Shown here: positions 1 to 9,300 of the stretch, one piece after another
Position numbering within the stretch: the stretch's first letter is position 1
Layout: every line of letters begins with the position of its first letter
NCBI GenBank assembly: GCA_018398765.1
Contig: JAHBMJ010000110.1
Coordinates: 1-49,559 of the forward strand
Length of the DNA stretch: 49,559 nt
Origin: Chromera velia
Lineage: Eukaryota > Sar > Chromeraceae
Direction of reading: 5' to 3'
Program-made: the position numbers and the translations under genes
Notes under the pieces: generated by a model
Databases searched by the model: none
The model's input: the letters and a program-made list of their open reading frames with translations, nothing else
Told to the model about the DNA's origin: nothing

Positions 1-199
1 GAGGGGGAGGGGGGGCTCGTTGGTCTGTTGGCCTGGATGAGGGCGGCACGGGTTCTTTCTTTCGCGCAAATGTTCTCTTTCTCTTTCTCGGCTTCGGATT
101 GGTAGTCGACTGAACGATCGCGGATTTTGTTTCGGAGGTGCGCGACCTTCTCAGAAGGGCATAATTGCTGCGGCGTTGTTTGTTTGTTGGTGTCTGCAC

Positions 200-234
200 G
201 CCTATGTGTCTGTCTGTCTGTCTGTCTGTCTGCA

Positions 235-271
<37 letters not shown>

Positions 272-299
272 GTCTCTCTGTCTCTCTGTCCACCTGCAG
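200..299 (+). repeat. CTGT microsatellite forming the tract before an acceptor
   Basis: About 20 units of CTGT, grading into CTCT, run directly into CACCTGCAG, the acceptor of the next exon. The array serves as the polypyrimidine tract of the intron. Confidence 0.85.
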
Positions 300-2344
300 A
301 GCTAAACTTCGAAGTTGATGTGCCAGTGGGACCTCTGACCATTGACGTGATTGTGGACTTGCCGCCTTCCGGGACCCCTTCACAAAGGAGTGAGAGAGAG
401 AGAGACGGAGAGAGTGATGAGGAGGGAGTTAGTGCAGCAGAGACAGAACCGGCTGGTTTTTCGAAGAGACGGAAAGAGGAGAAACGCCCACGGCGCGTGG
501 TGCTTCTCCTTTCAGGGCCCTCATCCTTTGTGTGGGGTCCCTCTCCCGGTTGGGAGGGAGTGGGACCTCTAGGTTTGTGCAAGGGGGAGGAACTGAAGAT
601 GTTTCTTCTCAAGTCACTCCTGTCGGAAGAGACCAGGGAGAGAGTGAACAGGTCTCTTGAAGGCCTCGGAATGGAAACGTGTGTCTGTCAGCCTGCATGG
701 AGAGAGGGAGGGAGGGAGGGAGGAGAGGAGAGGAAATGCGTTGATGCATGCAGAGCAGATCTTCTTCCGCATGATTTTCTCTCTCTTTGGTTCTTTGAAT
801 GAAGGGGCATGTACCTTCTCTGTGTGTGTGAGAGAGAAGGAGAGCGAGAAGAAAAGTAGGAGTAGGAATAAGAGCAGCGTGGACGCTTACACGTACTTAC
901 GGCAGGCAGGCAGGCATGCGTTGGGGCTAGAGACGCACATGTGGTTTTTGTTCGAATTTTTCCTTCAGTTTTGCGCCCCCGTTCCCCTCTGTGCTTTCCT
1001 TTCTACGCAGAGTGGAGTGGATTCCTCTTCGTAGGAAATGCGTGAGTGCTTTCATCAATTTATTTTTCTGTATCCATTCTGACATTAATTCTCTCTGTTA
1101 CTTTCTGCTCTCTCTCTGTTTGCATAAAATGCAGAGTGGAGGTGTCAGTGGATTCCGACCCTCTTTTCCGTCGTCTCTGGTGGGTTGAGTGGGAGGAGGC
1201 CGGCGAGGCTCTGCATGGGGCGGTAAGGGTTGTGGAGAAAGAGGAGGAGAAGGGGGAAGAAGAGTCTCTGGAAGTGGTGGAGGGGGGGGGAGAGGGGGTG
1301 GGGAGAAGAAGGAAAGAGTTGGCACTGAAACGTCTGTCGTTTCTCCTTGACGAGACAGACGCCAAGCTAAAGGCAAATTTGAATTTGTCACTTGTTGAAG
1401 AGAGTAGTCAAAAGGAAAAGAAGGTGGCAGAAGAGGGGGGATTTGTGGCTAGGGAGGAAACAACGAAAAAAGGGGAGAATATTTCACCAGCTGAAACATT
1501 TATGGAAACGCCTTTCCAATCGTTGCCTGAGACTGAGATATTTCATTTGAGAGAGAAAGAGAATGGAGAAACAAATGTAGCCGACGGGAAGAGAGTCAGC
1601 ACTCGTGTGAGGGAATCTGGAAAAGAACAGGAAGAGATGGGGTTAAGTGAAGGAGGAAAAAGAGGACCTCAGATCGGGGTGACACTTTCTGTAGATGGGG
1701 GGGAGAATCAAAGTTGGGGGGGCGAGGGCCGCAGAAGTACGGAGCCTGTAGGTGAGACGCAGTTCGCGTTAAACTTATCGAATTCAGATAGAGAGGAGAG
1801 AGGGACGCTGTCAGCGTCGATCAGTGTGAGTGCAGGGAAGGCTTCGTCAAGCAGTCGTGAGAGAGAAGTGGTGGAAGCAGCTGCAGTAGGAGAAAGTTCA
1901 GGAGGCTTGCACTTAACCGGACCGATAGAGAAGTTGTCAAGCGAAGATTCTGCTTCGCTGAAGCAAGTGCTGCATGAAGAAAAGGGGAGATCGGAAGAAG
2001 CAAAGTCAAATAATGGAGACATGGAAGTTTCTATTTCTCCCTCTCCCTCTCCTCCTGTCAGTCAGACAAGCAGTGTCAATGAAAACCCATTCTCTCGAAT
2101 GCAGTCGTCTCATTCTGACGCACCTGTGTCTCACCACAAAAAGGACAAAGAAAAAACTGAGTCGCTTCCGAGTTGGACTGTACCACTGAAAGTGAAGTCT
2201 CCGTTTTCAACCGTACAAAAAAGAAGGGGGGACGAGGCCTCAGCGCGAGTCGCCACAGAGGGCGCAGGGCCACGGCTTGGTGAAAGTTCTTCTTCGGGCG
2301 CTTCTTCAAGCTTTGGATGGATCATGCGGTTGTTTGGAAGTTGA
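300..2344 (+). CDS. RAP-domain protein, 3' part (two exons: 300-678, 1135-2344)
   Basis: This is the 3' end of a gene entering from the left; an acceptor CTGCAG at 294-299 opens the first visible exon. RAP domains are RNA-binding modules, abundant in apicomplexans, usually in organellar RNA-processing proteins. The RAP-like stretch reads RRVVLLLSGPSSFVW, then a helical LLKSLLSEETRERV, then LEGLGMETVEVS and finally RLWWVEWEE, which matches the family pattern of a GPxxF motif, leucine-rich helix, LGW-like turn and W-x-x-W end. The donor at 679 and acceptor at 1134 join in phase exactly inside this motif. The remaining roughly 370 residues are Glu- and Ser-rich and look disordered. The stop is TGA at 2342. 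Family assignment is from motif reading only; the exon pair is well supported by phase. Confidence 0.6.
679..1134 (+). other. Intron with a duplicated acceptor and exon start
   Basis: The intron starts GTGTGT and ends ATGCAG. It contains GA-rich simple sequence and, at 1001-1035, a near copy of the true acceptor and first exon bases: GCAGAGTGGA followed by GTGGATTCC, lacking seven bases that the downstream copy has. The upstream copy is followed by a good donor GTGAGT near 1038, so a cryptic mini-exon is possible, but it would not join in frame to the next exon. Confidence 0.55.
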
Positions 2345-3064
2345 AAGAGATCGATACGCAAAAAAACACTTTTAAAGATCGAGGGGAATTATTAATCAAA
2401 TTATTATTAGGGATTCAGCGTTCCGCCTAGCGTCCCCCAAAAAGAAAAATAGTGTAATAAGAGTGCTGTTAAAGTAAACGGCCTACGTCTAGCTTGCATG
2501 TAAAATTTCAAGTTCTAACTCTTTGAGTCTTTGCACTTCTTTCATTATGCGAACACCCAATTTTGAAAATTAAGCGTTAAAATTTGGGAGTCCCAATTTT
2601 TAATATTAAATTTAACTCGTACTTTAACTCCCAATTAGCTCCCAATTCATTAAAGAATGATGATGATTATAAGGGTTAAACTTACGGTTTTATCCGTAAA
2701 ACCGTTTAAGAATAACTTTAATCGTGACCTGGATATGATAATTTAATACCTCTTAGAACTCTTCAGCAAACCTAGAAGCAAACTACTAAAAGCTGCTGGC
2801 AACTTCGGCGGCAAGAAAGAAATTCAAGGTATGTGCACATAAATGAGTACTATAACTCTAGGCATACATAGGGTTAAATTGTGTATGTCGTATCTATTTT
2901 CGGCCAATATGTTTCCATATCACTACTCCTATCTAGACTTCTATATGTATAGAACTTGGAATAAATTCCGAATAATTGGGTGGATTATGGAGGATTCTTT
3001 GAATATTATACGACTATAGGAATAACATGAGTTATATTGTAACTTGTGGGCCGATCTGTTTAGT
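2345..3064. other. AT-rich spacer between convergent genes
   Basis: No coding potential is visible. The stretch is AT-rich, with repeated CCCAATTTT and CTCCCAATT words near 2558-2650, and holds the 3' flanks of the RAP gene and of the reverse-strand F-box-like gene. Confidence 0.6.
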
Positions 3065-5341
3065 TTACCGCCAGTCATGCCATTGGCGGTTGTCGGCATC
3101 GCGTCCCCTTCTTTTCGCATTCATGCACAGATGCCGCCACAGCCTCTCGCACCACATTGTCTCAGCCTGGGGCTCCTCCTGCCTGGCAGCGCTGCCCTCG
3201 AGCAGCAACCCCACTGTACCAGGCTCCTGCATGTTGAAGCTGAAATTGCCCAAAATGAAGCAATCCAGCTTTCCTAGAGTCTTCCCATCCCAACCTATCG
3301 CCCTCTCCAGCCGCAAACGCAGCCGCTCCTTCTCCCTCCTAGCCTCCTGCTCCTCCTCACTTCCCCACGTCCCCACCCACACTCTAGATTCCTCCGAGTC
3401 CTCAAGGGGGGTTGAGGAAGACATAGGCGCCAGAGCCAGAAGCTCGGCCACCGCCGTATCAAAAGGCAGTTCCCTCGGCAAGTCACCACACCAACCGTAC
3501 CCCCCCCCATGAACATTTCGAGAAAGCCACTCCGATTCCCTCGCGCACAGCGCCCTCAGCACTGCGCGCCTCTCGGGATCTGTCGGCCAGTCGAACCGCA
3601 GAAACCGGTCACCCGCAGCCTGCGCCTGTGCGTACATCGAGGGGGCTTCGTTGAAAGCCTCCGAGATGCACGAGAACGCCTCCGCCATCTGAACGGGAAG
3701 TTGGACAGGTTCGACTGCAGAAGTCACGCTCTGCGAGTGACTGGCAAAAGCCGTGAAGGTCTTCGTGCACCGCCGTTTGTTGCCGCTCCCTGACGTCACG
3801 TACGTCTGGGCCTCCCATCTGGGCAGTGAGTCGACGATGGAGAGCAGCGGCCGGATTCCGACCCCCCCCTTCGCTTTCGACCTCTTCGCCTCTGCCCTCT
3901 TGAGGGCCTCAGAGAACACCGTCGCTGCCAGGAGCTCCTGGAATTCCACTTCCACGCCCGCCGTGACGGTCGCTGTCGGTTGCTGTTTTTCCAGACTCTG
4001 CCGGAAGGTGTGAAGGAAGAAGGACGTAACGACGTCCCAACTCTTCCTCTCTCGGTACGGGCTGAACGACCAGCCGCGGGTCGAGGGCAGCTTTGCGAGG
4101 TGCAGCAGAGCCAACAAGAGCTCGGGCCGGCCCACGTTCAGTTGGCAGAGACGGAAGAAGGAGGGGGGCAACGGGGGAAGCAGGCGTGCAGAGTCGAGCT
4201 GGGTGCATGTGGGGGGAGAGGGGGAGTCTGAGTCTGACGCGGGGGCGGGAGAAGTATTGGAAGAGGCACTGGCACTTGCAGAGGAAGAAGAGGAAGAGGA
4301 AGCGGCGCAGGGAGAGAACGAAGAAGACGAGGAGGGTGTGGGTTCGGTCAGGTCCTTTTTGGGGTTTCGGGGGGGGGCGTAGAGGTTCAGAGCGAACAGC
4401 GCGAGTGCTCTGTGGATGTGAGGGGCGCTGTCGGACAGCAGATCAGACATTTCAAGAGAGGGGAGCGCGGAGACTCGAGACATGAGAGTGTCTGTCGCCT
4501 CCTTTGCCCTTTTCTTGGTGAATTTCGAGGGCGCGTTGACAAACTCGTTCAGCACAGCGTCAACCAACTGCGCGCAATGCGAGGCGATGGGCGGGAGCTG
4601 CGCCTCTACAGAGGATCGCACCGAGTCCACTTTAGTCTTTTTCTGTTGGGCTGCTTTCGCCTTGGCCTCCACCTTGCGTTTTTGAAACTTCCGACTCTCC
4701 TCTCTGCTCTGGGCTATGAGGGATCTATGCAGCTCCACAATTCTGGCTGCTGCAGAGGTCTCCGTCTCCCCCCACTGAGTGCTCACCCACGCGGCGAGAG
4801 AGGAGCCTTCTCTCTTGATTCGGTTTACAGTCTCCACAGTAACCAGGGGCCCTACACGGCTCCCCCCTCTGATGAAGTCGGGTCGCAGAATGTAGGATCG
4901 ACCTGAGTAGTCGCTGGTTGCGGCTTCCTTGCATCGCAGCACCTCACTCCACCTTCTCGCACTCTCTCTCGATTTCAGATCGATTGTGTCTGTCAGATCC
5001 AAGTTGTGATTCCAACAGATGAACAGACCAAATGTGGGCCGCAGATGTTGCACAGTATTTGTGCAGCCGGCAACTTCACAGCGTCGGCCGTTGGCGATTC
5101 GCAAAAGCCGCAGGGGGGACGGAACGAAAAGGGTCCGGTCTTGGAGGCCGTCGCAAAGCAGATGGAGCGACTGCCGGGCATAGACTCCGGTCCCCCGAAG
5201 CATGATTGATCTAATGACCTGCTCATGGGTCAGACGGCTCTGGAGTTCTTTTGACGTGCTGACGACCCTCAGCAGCTCTCGAGGTTCCAAAAACTGGAAA
5301 CACTCAACCACAAGCTCCTGGGGAAACGGGGAACTTTCCAT
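3065..5341 (-). CDS. F-box-like protein, single exon, about 758 aa
   Basis: One uninterrupted frame on the reverse strand starts at ATG 5341 (MESSPFPQELVVECFQFLEP) and ends with TAA at 3065. An upstream GTG in frame is not a likely start. Residues about 5-40 fit an F-box: a proline-led start, LVVECFQFL, then LLRVVSTSKELQSRL. F-box proteins normally dock substrates to SCF ubiquitin ligases. Around residues 90-120 a C-x5-C and C-x2-H pattern (RCEVAGCTNT, ICWNHN) may bind zinc. A basic, Lys-rich coiled-coil follows near 225-250, then a Ser-rich linker and a Pro/Leu-rich C-terminal half. In a window where other genes are split by many introns, the lack of any intron is unusual and would fit a retrocopy or a dispersed gene family. 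Substrate and partners are unknown. Confidence 0.7.
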   Translation of the reverse strand: MESSPFPQELVVECFQFLEPRELLRVVSTSKELQSRLTHEQVIRSIMLRGTGVYARQSLHLLCDGLQDRTLFVPSPLRLLRIANGRRCEVAGCTNTVQHLRPTFGLFICWNHNLDLTDTIDLKSRESARRWSEVLRCKEAATSDYSGRSYILRPDFIRGGSRVGPLVTVETVNRIKREGSSLAAWVSTQWGETETSAAARIVELHRSLIAQSREESRKFQKRKVEAKAKAAQQKKTKVDSVRSSVEAQLPPIASHCAQLVDAVLNEFVNAPSKFTKKRAKEATDTLMSRVSALPSLEMSDLLSDSAPHIHRALALFALNLYAPPRNPKKDLTEPTPSSSSSFSPCAASSSSSSSASASASSNTSPAPASDSDSPSPPTCTQLDSARLLPPLPPSFFRLCQLNVGRPELLLALLHLAKLPSTRGWSFSPYRERKSWDVVTSFFLHTFRQSLEKQQPTATVTAGVEVEFQELLAATVFSEALKRAEAKRSKAKGGVGIRPLLSIVDSLPRWEAQTYVTSGSGNKRRCTKTFTAFASHSQSVTSAVEPVQLPVQMAEAFSCISEAFNEAPSMYAQAQAAGDRFLRFDWPTDPERRAVLRALCARESEWLSRNVHGGGYGWCGDLPRELPFDTAVAELLALAPMSSSTPLEDSEESRVWVGTWGSEEEQEARREKERLRLRLERAIGWDGKTLGKLDCFILGNFSFNMQEPGTVGLLLEGSAARQEEPQAETMWCERLWRHLCMNAKRRGRDADNRQWHDWR

Positions 5342-6327
5342 ATTTGACAGCACACTCCTCTACAATCTGACGGGACCCGAACGCCTGACAGGACCCAGAG
5401 GGGCTGGGCACAACTCTACACACAGTGCACGAGTCTTGGCGTAGACGGCAACGTCAGGTCAGGCAATTTCATAGGTCTACGCGGATAGTTCGTCTTTTCG
5501 CATGAACAAAGCGGTATTCTGTTTGCTTTTCTTCACTCTAAGCAGTCTTCTTGAGATGTTATTCTTGCATGTCGACCAAGGGAAACATTGGTGGAATGAG
5601 GGACTTCGCGGAGGCATATTAATATAAGTGAGACTCAGGAACTCGTCGAACGTCGGAGTAACTCAGTGCATGTTTCATTGCCTCAGTCTCCAACTTTTGC
5701 ATGACAGTTTTGGCCCCGGAAAGCGTACGTATAGCGCGGGGGATGCGCGGGGGGCACTTATCTGCATGCATGTCGTTGCATGCATGCACATGCATTGCAA
5801 GTGTTGCAAGGTGCAAAGGACCAGAGAGACACTAAAGAGGCATAGATAGGCAGAGTTGCAAGGTGTTGCGTGAAGCATATTTCTATAGTGCCCTGCTGTT
5901 GCGTGAAGCAGCGTGATTTCTGTATTTGTCAGGTTGATTTTTTCTGCATGCGGCATGCATGCATGTATATATCTAGCTATATCTGTTAATATTATGATGC
6001 ATGCATGAACGTAACATATAGTAGGACGTCTATACACGTACTCTTTTTCAAGAGACAGATCTCAGATCCACGTATGTGTGTGGCTTTTTCAGTTGACTTT
6101 TGATCACAGGTACACACGTGACATGTTTCAGCTGAAGCTAAGCATAGAAGCCCGTCCGTCTGTAGCTGTGGCTGAGATGCGGAGAGTGAGCATTATGGTA
6201 AAGGAGCGAGGAGGAAAAGCCAAAAGGGAAGAGAGAGGATGCTGCAAACACCCCGGAATAGCGCGCTGACAGGCGAGAAAGGGTTATCTCTCTCTGTTTT
6301 TGAGCCCTTCCTTGCAGCGTGTCCGGC
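5342..6327. promoter_or_regulatory. Divergent intergenic region with TGCATGCA cluster
   Basis: This stretch lies between the start of the reverse-strand F-box-like gene and the forward giant gene, so it should hold both promoters. TGCATGC/GCATGCA words are packed at 5762-5795 and 5946-6008. ApiAP2 regulators of apicomplexans are known to bind this palindrome. Whether it acts here is inference. No convincing gene is visible. A possible acceptor CCTTCCTTGCAG at 6305-6316 means an upstream non-coding or short coding exon cannot be excluded. Confidence 0.4.
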
Positions 6328-9300
6328 ATGCAGATGAACATCGAGAGAAGAGGGCAGGTGGACTCTGTGCAGGTGAGGGTCGCACAGTCGCCTGTGATTG
6401 ACCTCTGCACCAGTGGCTTTAGGTTCTTTCTGCTCACGGGACACGCTCTCTTTCTTTACTCTTTCCAGAAGTGCGTCGCCGTCAGGAGCCTGGAACACCT
6501 CCCGCCCTTCACTTTTCGCCGTGTGTTTGCAACCCGAGAGGGCGTGCTGCTCGTTGGTATCGTAAATAAAAAAGCCGGGCCGACGCAACAGAATTCCGAA
6601 ATGCAGCTCCTGGCGCTTCTCCTTTCTTCCGAAGAATTGGCTGTGATCGGTTCAAGCGATGAGAGGACGATGCACTCCCTCAGGCAGGGGCGAACGAAGG
6701 AATTCGACCTAGCAACTGTGTCTCAACTTCCCCTTGCCTTCTGTGTTGAGCCTTCGCTCCTGATCTTCTCGGGCAGTTTGTTGATCAGTGCGGTGTCAGA
6801 GAACGGAGAAAAGGGAGAAGGGGGGCAGACAGAGTCCAGTGTGTTCGTATGGGCAGTCACAAGAAATCAAACCGCAAAATTTTCGAGAGACCTGTACAGA
6901 ATAGGACCTGTAACCAAAGTCAGACTGCAACACTTGGACTGTCCCACATCTTCTGTCTCTCCCCGTATTGTCATGGCCACTCGAGGAGACGCCCTTGTGA
7001 TTGCGACAGGGCTCCATTTCGCCTTTTTCCGGGGCCTTTCTGGGCGTCTGAGCGAGGCAGACTCTCCGCAGATCGCGCTGATGTCGGACGAGGAGGGGGC
7101 GCTAATGAGAGCGCAAATGGTTGTAGCTCGGAATAGAAAGGGGGCAGGGAAGGGAGCTCGGCACTGCTCTGTCAGCTCTTCTGCTGGTGCTTGGGGTTCG
7201 ATTCCCTCTCCGCTGTCCCTCTCTTTTGGTACCGGCTGGGGGGGGAGAGAAAGAGAAAGAGAAGAAGAAAGAGAAGCAGACTGCGCAGGCACGTCTGTGA
7301 TTTTTTCCGTTGGGGTTCTTTCTGCAAATGAAGCCCGAGACAGAGGTCTCTGGCTGACTGTGTGCGATGTCTCTGAAACTCTCCTTGTCAGAGGAGAACG
7401 ACAACGCAATAGAGAAAGAGAAAGGCGAGAGGGGGGGTGGGAGCAGGAAGCCGGAGGAGGTAGAGGGGTGGAGGTCCGGGAGAAGATTTCATCTGCTCCC
7501 GTCGTCGCAGCTGCACAGGTTCGAGCTCTGCAGTCATTAGAGAGCGGGTTCTCTATTCGTGCAGATGTGCGAACTGTGGAGGCAAACCCTTCGCTTGCAG
7601 TCTGTGCGTGTGCGTTGATTGATACCCACAGAAAGAAAGAGAAAAGGGGGGGGGGGAAGGAACATCCCCCTCTGGCGTCTGCAAGTTGTGCTTTGTTTGA
7701 ATTGACACTATGGCAGCTCTCTCTTGCGAGGGCATTCAGAGGGGCATCGGACGACAGAGAGGGGACGGTGGCGTATCTGTCTAGACTTATCGAGGTCAAC
7801 CTGTCTGGACTGTGTTCCTCCCCTTCTCCGTTAGGATGTTCTGTTTTGTCATGGGAGAATGTGAAGGAAAACTCCGTCAGTGAGTGTCGGGCAGCCCCCC
7901 TTTGCGGTCTGCCGCTTCTTGTGCAGAATTTCCAGAAAAAAGGGGTGGCGAGAAAGTTTCTCCTCGTGAGTGGGAGTCCCACCGCAATCCGATTTTCGGA
8001 ATTCACGGCGGCCTCTGAAGGCCTCCAGACAGTCGGAGATGCTGATCCTTCCCGTCTCCTTCCAGTCGTACCGTTAAATCGAAAAGCAAGGAAGAGACGA
8101 AGGGTACCGGATGTTTATGCGCTCGCAGCTTCATCTGACTACGCACTCGCACTCACAGAAGAAGGAGCAATTTTACAAACAGAGAGAATGCCGAGGGTCA
8201 TTGCATCCTCCTCCTCCTCTTCCCCCAGCTCTGTTCATCATTATCAGCCTTCAAGTTCTGCTGCCGCAAAAAGAGAATTTCGGCCTCTCGTTCCCCTTTT
8301 CCCCCCCAACGCATTCTTTGATAGAGAGAGGGAGGGAGAAAGCGGAGGAGGAGGGGGGGCGGGAGTCACAGGTCACGCTGCAAGTCCTTCCCAAGCTAGG
8401 AGGATGGTGGAGAGTCTGTTCTTCTCCACCCGCTGTTCCCTGTGGGTGGCTTCCCTTTCCGACGGCTCCCTGAGGTCTCTTCCCATTGGGCCTGGCGTGT
8501 CTGAGGCCTCACTCCCTTCTTTCGAGATTCCCTCCAGGTACAGAGCGGCAGCAGAAAGGAGGGGATTCCCAAAGAAAGGGGTGGTGGGGGCAGGCGCAAG
8601 CGTGACATGTTTTGCAGAGAGCGCGTTGTCTGAGGTGTTATTGGGTGAGCCTGAGCTGACTGGGGAGGCCTTCAGGTACCGCACAGGGTTTGGAGAAGAC
8701 CCAATGAGTGGGCCCACGTTACCTGTGAAGAGAACCCGTATGCTGGCGGCAGGGAGGGAGGCACACGAGATTCGTCTGTTGCAAATGTTTAAGGACGTCA
8801 CGAAGAGCGATCAGCACAGGAAGAGGCTGAGATACAGAGAGAGGCTGATGAAGTTGGAGAAGAAGAGAAGATATTTCAAGAGACTCCGAAATAAGGCCGA
8901 CACACTCTGGCAGGTCGGTATGTCGGTAGGGATGCAGGGAGGGAAGGGATAGTGGAGGTGTAGCTCCACTGTGGGCCCTGCCTGACTTGATTTCAGGAGA
9001 TCTTCAGTTGTCTCTGTTTTGTTTCTTCGTTCGACTGTAGGCTTCCATGTTTTCGGCTGAGTTGTTCTCCAAAACAAGATGACACCAATGCAGCCAGTCA
9101 GCGAGCGAGGCAGTCAGTCCGTAAGGCGAGCAACCTCTTGCTTTTGTTGTAAAGTATGCGTGCACACTAGCTAGGCGGAGTCGGAGGAGAATTTGGTGCT
9201 CTCGTCTGCATGCCATTGGATTGCCTTAACTTCTCTGCTGAGTCTCGGTTTGTTTCTCGATCGTTTCTTGCTGCAGATGCACTATTTTCTGTTTTTGTTT

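Noticed and set aside
5675-6037. Reverse-strand frame rich in His, Met and Cys
   Set aside because: It arises from overlapping GCATGC palindromes in the intergenic region and has no protein-like pattern.
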